Assembly (NCBI GenBank): GCA_028150825.1 | Contig: JAOGIM010000001.1 | Location: 62,001-126,000, forward strand | Origin: Paracoccaceae bacterium | GTDB lineage: Bacteria; Pseudomonadota; Alphaproteobacteria; Rhodobacterales; Rhodobacteraceae | Direction of reading: 5' to 3' | Length of the DNA: 64,000 nucleotides | Shown: piece by piece, positions 32,568 to 43,370 of the stretch | How the letters are laid out: each line of letters starts with the position of its first letter | How positions within the stretch are numbered: position 1 is the stretch's first letter | The notes under the pieces: generated by a model | What the model saw: only the letters and a program-made list of their open reading frames with translations | Told to the model about the DNA's origin: nothing | The model's database searches: none | Program-made: the position numbers and the translations under genes

Positions 32568-33821
32568 TTAATGCAAATTATGCTGCGCGCCAGTGCCCTC
32601 CTCATCCATCAAACCATACCCTGTTCGAAACCGATCAAGCCGGAAACCTGCCGCCGGTCCATGATGGTTATCCGTTGCTATAAGATGCGCAAAACTATAC
32701 CCTGATCCCGGAACAGCCTTAAATCCACCATAGCACCAGCCACAATTCAGATACAGACCGTCAACATCGGTTTTATCTATTATCGGGCTACCGTCAGGTG
32801 TCATATCCATGATCCCACCCCAAGAACGCAGTACTTTGGCCTTGCCGATCATCGGCATCAGGGCCATCGCCGCCTCCATCACATGCTCTTTCATAGGCAA
32901 ATTCCCACGCGATGCGTAAGACGAGTAGTAATCCAGATTACCCCCAAAGACCAAACCGCCCTTATCAGATTGGCTTATGTAAAAGTGTCCCATCCCAAAA
33001 CTTATTACCTTGTCAACACAGGCCTTCAATCCTTCCGTCACGAAGGCTTGTAAAACATGGCTTTCAATTGGAAGACGCATGCCCGCCATGCCCGCTACAA
33101 GACTTGAGCGACCTGCCACAACAATTGCGACCTTCTTAGCCCAGATGGCTCCTTGCGTGGTTTGCACACTTTTGACTTGGCCACTTTGAATATCAATACC
33201 AGTGACTTCACAGTTTTGGATAAGATCAACACCGCGACTATCTGCACCCCGTGCATAGCCCCAAGCAACAGCGTCATGGCGAGCCGTACCCGCGCGCTTT
33301 TGAATAATACCACCGTAAATTGGGAAACGGGCGCTGTCATAATTGAGATAAGGGAGCATTTTTCTCAGCTGGCCCTTCGACAGAAGTTCCGCATCGTCAC
33401 CTTGGTTGATGATTGCATTTGCACGTCTAACAGCAGTATCTCGCTGGGCCTCTGAATGAAAAAGTGCTACCTGACCGCGCTGAGAATGCATTGTATTAAA
33501 ATTCAAATCCTGTTCCATCCCCTCCCAAAGCTTCAGCGAGTGGCTATAAAATTCAGAATTCCCAGGCATCATGTAATTAGCACGCACTATAGTGGTATTA
33601 CGCCCAATATTACCACCGCCAAGATGCCCTTTTTCAAGCACGGCTATGTTATTTAGCCCATGATTTTTTGCAAGATAATAGGCGGTTGCTAGACCATGCC
33701 CACCACCGCCGATGATCACAACATCATACGCCTCTTTAGGCTTTTGGTTGCGCCAATGGGCAGTCCAACCTTTGTTCCCAGTCAAACCCTGTTTTAAAAT
33801 GCCAAAACCCGAAAAACGCAT
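32568..33821 (-). CDS. soxB: Sarcosine oxidase beta subunit
   Basis: MRFSGFGILKQGLTGNKGWTAHWRNQKPKEAYDVVIIGGGGHGLATAYYLAKNHG. Confidence 0.96.
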   Translation of the reverse strand: MRFSGFGILKQGLTGNKGWTAHWRNQKPKEAYDVVIIGGGGHGLATAYYLAKNHGLNNIAVLEKGHLGGGNIGRNTTIVRANYMMPGNSEFYSHSLKLWEGMEQDLNFNTMHSQRGQVALFHSEAQRDTAVRRANAIINQGDDAELLSKGQLRKMLPYLNYDSARFPIYGGIIQKRAGTARHDAVAWGYARGADSRGVDLIQNCEVTGIDIQSGQVKSVQTTQGAIWAKKVAIVVAGRSSLVAGMAGMRLPIESHVLQAFVTEGLKACVDKVISFGMGHFYISQSDKGGLVFGGNLDYYSSYASRGNLPMKEHVMEAAMALMPMIGKAKVLRSWGGIMDMTPDGSPIIDKTDVDGLYLNCGWCYGGFKAVPGSGYSFAHLIATDNHHGPAAGFRLDRFRTGYGLMDEEGTGAQHNLH

Positions 33822-33904
33822 TGTTAACCTCAATCAACTTACTTCCAACTGTGACTTTAATAACAAGAAGAACTCAAGCGCAAAAAGTATTATTTTTTAA
33901 GAAT

Positions 33905-34330
33905 GATGGTGTGCCTACTTAGTCTTTGAAAAGAATTGGACAGTTCGGCTGTGTAAGGTCTGACATTAATTTCTGGGGTCTTACCATTTATAAGGTCGAG
34001 TATAATATTGGCAGAAACGGCACCATGAGTTACTCCCCAATGCCAACGATCAAAATTAAAATAAACAATTTCATATGCTGGCGCGCGTCCAAGAGCCCAC
34101 AGTGTCTCGTGAGTAAGAGGTAGGGGAGCTACTTGGCCTGTAATGCCATTTTAAATGAAATTTCCAAGCACTTTTTTGAACTATTTTGTAAAAATTTTTT
34201 TTAATTTCTAGTTTCTAAGTAACGTGCATCCTCCTAACTGAAGTAACCCCACAACACGCAGGCCATCGACGATTGATATTTCGACAAAACCGACCCCTTG
34301 ATGCAATATGGGTAACTTCAAACTAATTTC
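33905..34330 (-). pseudogene. Relic of a DadA-like FAD-dependent amino-acid oxidoreductase (C-terminal portion)
   Basis: Minus-strand fragments VGFVEISIVDGLRVVGLLQLGG (about 34230-34320) and LTHETLWALGRAPAYEIVYFNFDRWHWGVTHGAVSANIILDLINGKTPEINVRPYTAE (about 33930-34120), separated by non-coding sequence. Confidence 0.6.
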
Positions 34331-34731
34331 AGGTGCGTGGATTATATTTTGAGACTAGGCAAAGTTTGTTGTAATTTTGTGTAAAATCTCGATTTTTCAG
34401 ATATATGGAAACACAAATAAATTTTTCATTCATGCAAAGTTGTAAAATTAGTGACAATATTATAGCTCATCAAAGAATGTATAGTTACAACTAACAAACT
34501 GCTTTTTATATTTACCAAGTTGTCAATTGGGCGATTACCCATAACGCTGCTAAACGAATGAAAATTCGCAAACCATCAAACAGCCATTGCTAAATCAAAA
34601 GATGTAAAAAAACAGAGTGTTAAATTTAGCTTAGACTATAATTTCCTTAAAATATTGCCCCAGATTTGTAGATTATTTGAAACAACTCTCTCTAAAAAAC
34701 AGTATTCGCTTAGGGTTATATTTAATCCTTA

Positions 34732-36162
34732 TCATAGCCCTTTTGCCTTGTAGCTAGCCGCAACCTTTTCGATTGCAACTATATAAGCCGCCATGCGAAG
34801 ATCAGAAACATTTTCTCTCTCATGCCACAGAGTTCTCATTGACTGAAATGCCCCGCGCATGGTGTCATCAAGGCCAGATCTTACTAATTCCAGCTCTCCC
34901 GCGCCTTGTAGGTATTTATTCCTAAAATCCTGTGACAGGTCCCATTTGTTACCCATGGCTTGGGACAGGCTTTCAAACTCAGAAATGACCAGCTGATTGC
35001 GAGATTCTTGTTCACGGCGTTGCATGCGACCAAAGCGAATATGGCTTAAATTCTTAACCCACTCAAAATAAGACACAGTCACACCACCCGCATTTGCATA
35101 CATATCGGGAATGATAACACAGCCCTTTTTACGCAGGATAGCGTCAGCTGCTGCTGTAACTGGTCCATTCGCGGCCTCAATAATCAGCGGTGCTTTTACG
35201 TTTGCCGCATTATCAATATTAATCACACCTTCAAGAGCTGCAGGAATAAGAATATCGCAATCTGCCTCTAAAAGAGTAGCCCCATTTTGTGAAAACTTGG
35301 CACCCGGAAAACCCATAACGCCATTGTTTTCCATGATCCAGTCGCGCACAGCATCGGCATCCAACCCACGTTCAGAATGAATTGCACCATCACGTTCAAT
35401 GATACCGGTGATAAGTGATCCATCTTCCGCACTGAGAAACTTGGCCGCATGATAACCAACATTTCCAAGACCCTGAACAATAATACGCTTGCCATCCAAC
35501 GAACCAGACAGACCTGCTTTAGCCACATCTTTAGGTTCACGAAAAAATTCACGCAAAGCATATTGTACTCCACGACCCGTAGCTTCCACCCGCCCAGCAA
35601 TACCGCCAGAATTAATGGGTTTGCCTGTGACACAGGCTTTGGCATTGATGTCTGTGGTATTCATTCGGGCGTATTGATCTGCAATCCAAGCCATTTCTCG
35701 CTCTCCTGTTCCCATATCGGGCGCAGGAACGTTCTGACTTGGGTTAATCAAATCGCGTTTGATCAATTCATACGCAAATCGGCGCGTGATAAGCTCTAGC
35801 TCGTGTTCATCATAGTCTCTGGGATTGATACAAAGCCCACCCTTAGCGCCTCCAAACGGCGTATCAACTAAAGCACATTTATAGGTCATGAGGGCCGCTA
35901 AAGCTTCGACTTCATCTTGATCTACAGAACTTGCGTATCGTATTCCACCTTTAACGGGCTCCATATGCTCTGAATGAACAGCCCGATAACCTGTAAATGT
36001 TTGGATATCGCCACGCAACCTGACACCAAACCTAACGGTATATGTTGCATTGCAAAGTTTAATTTGTTCTTTTAAACCCACCGACAAATCAATTAAATCA
36101 ACGGCCCGATTGTACATGATGTCTACGCTTTCGCGAAAACTTGGTTCTTTGGCTGTAGACAT
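34732..36162 (-). CDS. Glu/Leu/Phe/Val dehydrogenase (glutamate dehydrogenase)
   Basis: HMEPVKGGIRYASSVDQDEVEALAALMTYKCALVDTPFGGAKGG; APDMGTGEREMAWIADQY; QGLGNVG. Confidence 0.95.
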   Translation of the reverse strand: MSTAKEPSFRESVDIMYNRAVDLIDLSVGLKEQIKLCNATYTVRFGVRLRGDIQTFTGYRAVHSEHMEPVKGGIRYASSVDQDEVEALAALMTYKCALVDTPFGGAKGGLCINPRDYDEHELELITRRFAYELIKRDLINPSQNVPAPDMGTGEREMAWIADQYARMNTTDINAKACVTGKPINSGGIAGRVEATGRGVQYALREFFREPKDVAKAGLSGSLDGKRIIVQGLGNVGYHAAKFLSAEDGSLITGIIERDGAIHSERGLDADAVRDWIMENNGVMGFPGAKFSQNGATLLEADCDILIPAALEGVINIDNAANVKAPLIIEAANGPVTAAADAILRKKGCVIIPDMYANAGGVTVSYFEWVKNLSHIRFGRMQRREQESRNQLVISEFESLSQAMGNKWDLSQDFRNKYLQGAGELELVRSGLDDTMRGAFQSMRTLWHERENVSDLRMAAYIVAIEKVAASYKAKGL

Positions 36163-36397
36163 AGATCTCTCCTTTAGGGATTATCAGCGTTAGAAACTGC
36201 TTTATATCAAAGTATTCCAGTTTATCCGAAGTGCCCAGTTTAGCCGCCTCGTACAAACTAGCGCAAAAGATTGGCTAATTTACAATCGATTCTTGCCAAA
36301 CATATCCTCATGTTAAGTGAAAAACTTTACCTTGAAATAAAAAAATGCGATTATTTCTTATAATTCCAAAACAAATTAATGGCTGTCTTAAAAAGGA

Positions 36398-37339
36398 TTA
36401 GCCAACTTTGATTTCATATCCCGTTTCTTCGGCTGACTCGTCTGTAATCTCTGTTGGAAATTCTGGCGTTAGAACGGATAGTCCAGTTGCGTCGTCCATA
36501 CGTCGGATTATATTTGGCGAAAGATCGCGTGGACCAAACTTCTTAATTCCATCTTTAAATATTGATATCAAAAGTGGATTAAGTTCAAGAGGCACCTCAG
36601 CGGGACCTGCCACCTCTTGAAATAGACCAATGTCTTTGGCAACAAGGCCCATGGTAAACAAAATATCTCAACTTCCATTTAGGATGACTTGGCTTTCAGT
36701 TTCATGCACAAAGGACGTTCCAGAGGAGATTTTCATCGCCTCGTAAGCGATATTTAAGTCCATTCCACTTTCCTTAGCGACGGTCAAGGCCTCAGTGCAA
36801 GAGACAAGATTTGCTGTCGCCATATAGTTAGTAATCACTTTTAAAATACTAGCAGAGCCCAATGCTTCACTATGAAGGACTCGGCGCCCCATTCTTATTA
36901 AAAGCGGTAGTATTGTTTCAAATGTCGTACGCTCACAGCCAGCAAAAATACTGATATTGCCAGTATCTGCACGATGACAACCACCCGAAACTGGACAATC
37001 AGTTGCAGTTCCTCCACCCTCGATCACTTCGGCCCCAAGACGCTTAACCTCAGCTTCATCAGTGGTCGACATTTCCATCCAAATTTTACCATCTGCGACG
37101 TATGGGAGCATTTCGCGCATTACGGCATCTGATGCTGCCGGGCTCGGGAGGCAGGTTATCACCGTATCGCAAACCTGCATAACCCGTGCCGAACTCTGGT
37201 TGGTTTGGCACCTCGCTGTTCAAATTCTGAAATAAGTGCCTCATTTAGGTCCTAGACTGTCAAATCGACGCCATTTCGCAAAAGGCTGCCGGATAATTTT
37301 GCCCCAACATTCCCAAGACCAATAAATCCAACATTCATA
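36398..37339 (-). pseudogene. 3-hydroxyisobutyrate dehydrogenase-family gene, interrupted
   Basis: MNVGFIGLGNVGAKLSGSLLRNGVDLTV(TAG at 37252-37254)DLNEALISEFEQRGA, then a frameshift, then VCDTVITCLPSPAA...ILNGS(TGA at 36668-36670)DILFTMGLVAKDIGLFQEV. Confidence 0.85.
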
Positions 37340-37458
37340 TCAAACTCCATATTTTTTATAACATTACTAATTCCTTCAACTCTGTCGCAAATAATTATGA
37401 CAGAGCTTTCCATTTTTGACTTGCATATTTTATTTGTGCCACGCTTTTAAAATTCAAA

Positions 37459-38106
37459 TTATTCGATCACCACTCTACGACCACTAAGCTTATCCAATTG
37501 TCCTTTTTTGATAACGTATTTTGAACCAAGGACATCTAATGCCATATTTTGATACAATCTTATAATCTCAGGCTCCCCCAAACGCCCGTCCGGGCGATAC
37601 CAAGTTCCAACTTCTTTCAACATTCCAATAATCGCCAATGTCGCTATTTTTGCATCTTGAATTTCGAATTGCCCAGCAGCTAGACCGGCACTCAGGATTT
37701 CTTGTAAAACAGTCTCGTAATCACGACGCAGTTTTTCGATAACTATAAAATTCTGTGGAATTAAATTGCGCAGCTCCATGTAGGCGACAAAGACTTCATC
37801 CGCTTTGCTGAAGTGAAATTCTAAATGAAACTGTATAAAATCATTCACCTGATCTGAAGGATCTCTCCGTTTGGGGTAATGTGCCCAAGCCGCTAGTAAA
37901 CTGTCCATATGTTGTAATAGAATATTGAACAAAAGCGCCTGTTTATCAGGTGTATAATTATAAAGAGCGCCGACCTGCACTCCGACGTCACGCGCAATCT
38001 GGCGCATTGAAACAGCGGCATACCCGTATTTGGCAAAAAGCCTTAAAGCAGTTTGCGCCACGCGGGGGGCAGTTTTTTGTGAAAAGGATCCAGATGTTCT
38101 TGACAT
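37459..38106 (-). CDS. TetR/AcrR family transcriptional regulator
   Basis: TALRLFAKYGYAAVSMRQIARDVGVQVGALYNYTPDKQALLFNIL. Confidence 0.92.
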   Translation of the reverse strand: MSRTSGSFSQKTAPRVAQTALRLFAKYGYAAVSMRQIARDVGVQVGALYNYTPDKQALLFNILLQHMDSLLAAWAHYPKRRDPSDQVNDFIQFHLEFHFSKADEVFVAYMELRNLIPQNFIVIEKLRRDYETVLQEILSAGLAAGQFEIQDAKIATLAIIGMLKEVGTWYRPDGRLGEPEIIRLYQNMALDVLGSKYVIKKGQLDKLSGRRVVIE

Positions 38107-38249
38107 TTATATATTTTATATGAACGAGCGTTCAGAAGGAAGCCTCGATATCGTTTCACAGTAAATCAAATCTTAATCGCTCGAACCGTTGCACGTGGGT
38201 CGCTAAACCGATAGGTGATCTGTACCACAATTTTAAATAGGAGCTTTAC

Positions 38250-39536
38250 ATGACGCACCCATTGCGCCTTGGCATTGCGGGTCTTGGAACAGTCGGAATG
38301 GGGGTTGTAAAAATACTCCACGAAAAACAAGCCCTTTTGAAAGGTAGAACCGGCAGATCAATTGAGATCACAGCAGTTTCAGCTCGTACAAAAGACAAAG
38401 ATCGCGGTATGATTCTAGATGCATATGCTTGGGAGGAGGATCCCGTCAAACTGGCGCAAAGAGACGATATTGATATATTTGTAGAATTGATGGGCGGTCA
38501 TGAAGGCTCAGCTCTTGAAGCAACAAAAGCTGCGATTGCAAGCGGCAAAGATTTGGTAACAGCTAACAAAGCAATGCTAGCCCATCACGGTCATGAGCTC
38601 GCCTTGCAGAGCGAGAAGAATGGCTCCGTGATCCGGTTTGAGGCGGCCGTTGCAGGAGGCATTCCCGTTATCAAATCGCTGACCGAAGGACTTGCGGGAA
38701 ACAAAATAATCCGTGTCATGGGAGTGATGAACGGTACTTGTAATTATATCCTCACTCAAATGCAGGCAACAGGGCGGGGATATAACGCGCTTTTCAAAGA
38801 ATGTGCAGAGCTTGGTTTCTTAGAAGCCGATCCAAATTTGGACGTCGGGGGTATTGATGCTGGGCATAAATTGTCTTTGCTGAGTTCGATTGCATTTGGA
38901 ACGCAGGTAAACTTTGACGAGATGGAACTTGAAGGCATTCAACGCATTGAGTTGAAAGATATCGAACAAGCCGCCGATATGGGATTTCGCATCAAACTGC
39001 TTGGCGTAGCACAAATGACGGAGCGTGGGCTTGAACAACGTATGTCACCATGTCTTGTTCCGCAAAACTCTCCCATAGGACAGTTAGAAGGTGGAACAAA
39101 TATGATAGTTTTAGAAGGGGACGAGGTTGGTCAAGTTTTTTTGCGCGGAGCCGGCGCAGGTCAAGGACCCACAGCTAGTGCCGTAATGTCAGATATTATA
39201 GAGATAGCGCGTGGAACACGGCTGAGTACATTTGGCCAGCCTGCAAATACGCTTGAAAAGGCTGGGTCAGCTTCATCACTGACACCGGCGCCCTATTATA
39301 TCCGGTTAAGCCTGCTCGATAAACCAGGAGCACTTGCAAAGATTGCAACAGTTTTGGGTCAAGCAGGCGTTTCAATTGACCGTATGCGCCAGTATGGGCA
39401 CGAAGATAAAACTGCGCCTGTATTAATCGTGACACATGAAACTCTTCCACGAGCTCTGGATCAGGCGCTTCGTCAGATACCTGCAACTGGCATGCTAGAC
39501 GACACTCCAGTAGCCCTGAGAATAGAAAATGTATAA
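38250..39536 (+). CDS. hom: Homoserine dehydrogenase
   Basis: GIAGLGTVGMGVVKIL, VANKAMLAHHG, FEAAVAGGIPVIKSL, MNGTCNYILTQM; C-terminal ACT domain. Confidence 0.96.
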   Translation: MTHPLRLGIAGLGTVGMGVVKILHEKQALLKGRTGRSIEITAVSARTKDKDRGMILDAYAWEEDPVKLAQRDDIDIFVELMGGHEGSALEATKAAIASGKDLVTANKAMLAHHGHELALQSEKNGSVIRFEAAVAGGIPVIKSLTEGLAGNKIIRVMGVMNGTCNYILTQMQATGRGYNALFKECAELGFLEADPNLDVGGIDAGHKLSLLSSIAFGTQVNFDEMELEGIQRIELKDIEQAADMGFRIKLLGVAQMTERGLEQRMSPCLVPQNSPIGQLEGGTNMIVLEGDEVGQVFLRGAGAGQGPTASAVMSDIIEIARGTRLSTFGQPANTLEKAGSASSLTPAPYYIRLSLLDKPGALAKIATVLGQAGVSIDRMRQYGHEDKTAPVLIVTHETLPRALDQALRQIPATGMLDDTPVALRIENV

Positions 39537-39583
39537 ATTTATTTTCCCAAAAATTAAATATATACCTAACTAGGGATCCTCCA

Positions 39584-40564
39584 ATGAACTCTGAAAAACT
39601 AGATTTCAACGATAGAATGCTTTCTCTGGGTCTGGCGCGAGTTTCCGAGGCGGCCGCAATCGCAACAGCCGATCTAATTGGGCGTGGCGATGAAAAAGCC
39701 GCAGATCAGGCGGCAGTAAACGCAATGCGCAGCGAGCTAAACAAATTAGATATATCGGGTGTTGTTGTGATCGGAGAAGGGGAACGCGACGAAGCACCTA
39801 TGCTTTTTATCGGAGAAGAAGTAGGAACTGGCAACGGACCCGGAGTTGATATTGCACTGGACCCTTTAGAGGGGACTACATTGACTGCCAAAGACATGCC
39901 AAACGCATTGACTGTGATTGCTATGGGTCCTAGAAACTCGATGCTGCATGCGCCTGATGTATATATGGACAAATTAGCAATTGGCCCAGGCTTTGCGCCA
40001 GACACAGTCTCTTTAGAAATGAACTCAGCAGAACGGATCGCGGCACTGGCAAAAGCAAAACAGTGTTCTGCCAAAGAAATTACCGTATGTATTCTCGAAC
40101 GCCCCCGCCATGAAAGTATGATTGAAGAAATACGCAGGACTGGGGCATCTATTCGTTTGATAACAGACGGAGATGTTGCGGGAGTTATGCATTGCGCAGA
40201 ACCAGAGTTGACTGGAATAGACATTTATATGGGTTGTGGTGGCGCTCCAGAAGGTGTCTTGGCCGCAGCAGCATTAAAGTGTATGGGGGGTCAGATTTTT
40301 GGGCGCTTGATGTTTCGCAATGGTGACGAGCGACAACGCGCTTCCAAGGCTGGCATCACAGACTTAAACAAAATCTACAGCCGAGACGATATGGTCCGTC
40401 AGGATGTGATTTTCGCAGCGACCGGCGTGACAAATGGGTCGATTTTGCCAAGTATCAAACGGGAATTGGGTTATTTCACAACCGAAACACTTCTCATGCG
40501 TTCAAAAACTGGCTCCGTGCGCAGGATGATCTACCGCACGCCCGTAAAGCGAACTATGAATTAA
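39584..40564 (+). CDS. glpX: Class II fructose-1,6-bisphosphatase
   Basis: VVIGEGERDEAPMLFIGEEVG, DIALDPLEGTTLTA, GCGGAPEGVLAAAALKCMGGQ. Confidence 0.95.
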   Translation: MNSEKLDFNDRMLSLGLARVSEAAAIATADLIGRGDEKAADQAAVNAMRSELNKLDISGVVVIGEGERDEAPMLFIGEEVGTGNGPGVDIALDPLEGTTLTAKDMPNALTVIAMGPRNSMLHAPDVYMDKLAIGPGFAPDTVSLEMNSAERIAALAKAKQCSAKEITVCILERPRHESMIEEIRRTGASIRLITDGDVAGVMHCAEPELTGIDIYMGCGGAPEGVLAAAALKCMGGQIFGRLMFRNGDERQRASKAGITDLNKIYSRDDMVRQDVIFAATGVTNGSILPSIKRELGYFTTETLLMRSKTGSVRRMIYRTPVKRTMN

Positions 40565-40576
40565 AAGGGGGCAAAC

Positions 40577-42319
40577 TTGGGTTTTCTCGGTGTCACGCAT
40601 TCACTGACGGGGCGGTGTTGGATCGGCCCAGACAACCTGACCGAGAGAACGGCTGAGGCGATTGCCCAAAAGAGTGATCTGCCACCGTCTCTTTGTACAG
40701 TTATGGCACGGTTGGGCGTCAATCCCGAAGACGCTGAACAATACCTGGAGCCACAACTCAGAACATTATTGCCTGATCCTAGAGGTCTCACTGATATGAC
40801 AACCGCCAGTGTCCGGCTTTTAAAGGCCCTTAATGAATCTGAAAAAATTGCAATTTTTGCCGATTACGACGTCGATGGTGCAGCCTCTGCCGCTCTACTT
40901 TTGACCTGGCTTGGATCTTTCGGGAGCAGTGCAACTCTTTATGTCCCAGATCGTATCGACGAAGGTTATGGACCCAATGATGCGGCGATGGCGGCGCTGG
41001 CAAGAGACCATGATCTAATCATCTGCGTTGACTGTGGCACGCTTAGTCATGGCCCAATTTCCAAGGCTAAAGCGGCCGATATTATCGTCCTAGACCACCA
41101 CCTCGGTTCCGAAACCGTTCCAGATTGCGTTGCCGTCGTCAATCCTAACAGGCAGGACGAGATCGGTGATCTGGGTCATCTTTGCGCCGCAAGTGTCGTA
41201 TTTTTGTGCCTGGTAGAATGTGGTCGTTTATTGCGGAAAGTTGGGTGCAAAGCGCCTGACCTTATGGGTTATCTTGATCTTGTAGCGCTTGCGACGGTCG
41301 CCGATGTTGCACCACTTACCGGCGTCAATCGCGCCTTCGTGCGCCAGGGTCTTAAAGTTATGGCAACGCGATCACGCCCCGGTCTGATGGCCTTGGCCGA
41401 CCAAGCCAAAATGGACAGTGCCCCTGGAGCCAATCACCTCGGCTTTCTTTTGGGGCCACGCATCAATGCAGGTGGACGCATTGGCCAGGCAGATCTGGGG
41501 GCCCGGCTGCTAAGTACCAATAATTTAGAAGAGGCTCAAAAGCTGTCTGAGTATTTGGACCAGCTCAATGTTGAGCGCCGCCAAATCGAAGACACCGTCC
41601 GCGCAGAAGCATTTGCACAGGCCCAAGAGCGTGGATTTGATACCCCCCTCGTTTGGGCAGCTGGCGAGGGCTGGCACCCCGGTGTCGTTGGAATTGTCGC
41701 CGCTCGTCTGAAAGAAGCCGCCAACAGACCAGCCATTGTTATCAGTCTTGATGGAAAGGAGGGCAAAGGATCTGGACGCTCCGTGGCCGGAATTGATTTA
41801 GGCGCAGCAATCCACAATTTGACTCAACAAGGTGTCTTGCTCAAAGGCGGTGGTCACAAAATGGCGGCGGGGTTTACAGTCTCCCAACCCTTGCTCCAGC
41901 CAGCAATGGAAAAACTCACCAAACTGCTCAAGGAACAAGGGGCGGATAAATTGAGTATTTTCAACCTGCGCCTAGATTCAGTTTTAATGCCCGAAGCGGC
42001 AACGACAGATCTAGTTGCCCAACTAGAAAATGCTGGTCCTTTCGGCGCCGGTGCACCAGCTCCGAGGTTCGCTTTTCCGAGTATGGCCATAAGCTTTGCC
42101 AAGCGGGTTGGAGAAAATCATTTAAAAATTCGGTTTGGAGATGGCCTTGGCACAAGTATTGAGGCCATCAGCTTTGGCGCCTTTGATACGGCTCTTGGAC
42201 CAACACTTGAACGGCATGACGGTCGCCGCTTTCACCTTGCAGGACGACTAGAAATTAATAAATGGCAAGGTAAACACTCAGTGCAGCTTCGCCTCGAAGA
42301 TGCCGCACTTACAGCTTAA
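40577..42319 (+). CDS. recJ: Single-stranded-DNA-specific exonuclease RecJ
   Basis: IFADYDVDGAASAALL, DHHLG, GPRINAGGRIGQADLG, KGGGHKMAAGFTV; TTG start. Confidence 0.95.
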   Translation: MGFLGVTHSLTGRCWIGPDNLTERTAEAIAQKSDLPPSLCTVMARLGVNPEDAEQYLEPQLRTLLPDPRGLTDMTTASVRLLKALNESEKIAIFADYDVDGAASAALLLTWLGSFGSSATLYVPDRIDEGYGPNDAAMAALARDHDLIICVDCGTLSHGPISKAKAADIIVLDHHLGSETVPDCVAVVNPNRQDEIGDLGHLCAASVVFLCLVECGRLLRKVGCKAPDLMGYLDLVALATVADVAPLTGVNRAFVRQGLKVMATRSRPGLMALADQAKMDSAPGANHLGFLLGPRINAGGRIGQADLGARLLSTNNLEEAQKLSEYLDQLNVERRQIEDTVRAEAFAQAQERGFDTPLVWAAGEGWHPGVVGIVAARLKEAANRPAIVISLDGKEGKGSGRSVAGIDLGAAIHNLTQQGVLLKGGGHKMAAGFTVSQPLLQPAMEKLTKLLKEQGADKLSIFNLRLDSVLMPEAATTDLVAQLENAGPFGAGAPAPRFAFPSMAISFAKRVGENHLKIRFGDGLGTSIEAISFGAFDTALGPTLERHDGRRFHLAGRLEINKWQGKHSVQLRLEDAALTA

Positions 42320-42352
42320 AACTGTCTTACTTTGTACAACTTTTGTTAGTAT

Positions 42353-42397
42353 GCGAAAACACCGTTAAAAAAACTTACTCAATTGATGTGTTTTCGC
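42353..42397. repeat. Perfect 10-bp inverted repeat with 25-nt loop (GCGAAAACAC ... GTGTTTTCGC)
   Basis: Direct reading, between recJ and tRNA-Glu. Confidence 0.7.
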
Positions 42398-42446
42398 TTG
42401 CAAGCCCAAAGCCCATTGCCTAGAACGCGACAAATGGCGGAAAAAT

Positions 42447-42521
42447 GGCCCGTTCGTCTATCGGTTAGGACGCCAGGTTTTCAACCTGGAAAGACGAGTT
42501 CGATTCTCGTACGGGCTGCCA
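42447..42521 (+). tRNA. tRNA-Glu (anticodon TTC), CCA encoded
   Basis: GGCCCGT/ACGGGCT acceptor stem, CCAGG-TTTTCAA-CCTGG anticodon arm, T-arm with GTTCGATTC, terminal GCCA. Confidence 0.95.
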
Positions 42522-43043
42522 CCATTTGAAACTTACTAAATAAGCAGAAATATATGATCTGAATAGTGAACCCCAAAAATATATTCCTGGTGCTATCTTT
42601 AAATATTGTTGGGTTGAAAAGAGGCCATCCTTGGTACGTTTGTTATTGTGTAAATCAAAATAGAAGCACAAGTGCACAAATAGGAAAGTAAGCTCACTAA
42701 TTAAGACATTGTTGCGGAGTTCGAAAATTTTTAAATCCCAATAAAAACTTCTTATTTATTTGACCCCTTGAACCAACATTTATCTCAACAGCTGATAAAG
42801 CAAGAGACCAAGCTGAAAATTAACTTGTTGGTTTGGGGTCAAGGTTCACCCCTTCCAAAAGAGAACGGGCTACAGACTCACTTGGTGACTTTAATTTCAC
42901 ACTATTATAAAAACTTCTTGAAACTAAAAAATGAGGATAGAACGAAATATATTCAAATAAATGCGCATAGCAGCCGTATTGAAGCGGTTGATATTTATCC
43001 TCCCACACAAGATTAAAAAGTCTATACTCAGTTTTTACGAACA

Positions 43044-43370
43044 CTAATCAGACTTAGAATGAGTATTTCTAAGAATATCCAGCTCATTAAAGTAAGTTAC
43101 TTTAAAATCACTGATTAATCGCGGTATTAGAAATTCCATTAAACTGCCTTTAGCCCTAACCTGTGTGTATGCCTGATGGACCTCTTTTGTTGCCCATCTT
43201 TCTGCTAAATAAATTGTTCGGTTATCTTCGGCTATCAAGGCTTGGACAAATTCATATCCGTCGTGCGTTTCGCTAGCAGCATAACCATCGTCACCCCCTG
43301 CCCAGTCAATAAAATCTTGCGCGCCCGTCTCTGACATTGGAAATTCGGCAATCACGTAAACTGACATCAT
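43044..43370 (-). CDS. Putative antibiotic biosynthesis monooxygenase (ABM)-like/dimeric alpha-beta barrel protein
   Basis: MSVYVIAEFPMSETGAQDFIDWA...EFVQALIAEDNRTIYLAERWATKEVHQAYTQVRAKGSLMEFL; AGGAG precedes ATGATG. Confidence 0.6.
   Translation of the reverse strand: MMSVYVIAEFPMSETGAQDFIDWAGGDDGYAASETHDGYEFVQALIAEDNRTIYLAERWATKEVHQAYTQVRAKGSLMEFLIPRLISDFKVTYFNELDILRNTHSKSD

Noticed and set aside
42440-42530. tRNA-Glu as an integration site of a genomic island
   Set aside because: No integrase gene and no duplicated tRNA 3' end was seen in the window.
42768-43016. 82-aa plus-strand ORF downstream of tRNA-Glu
   Set aside because: No RBS, AT-driven composition, no homology recognised; cannot be supported.
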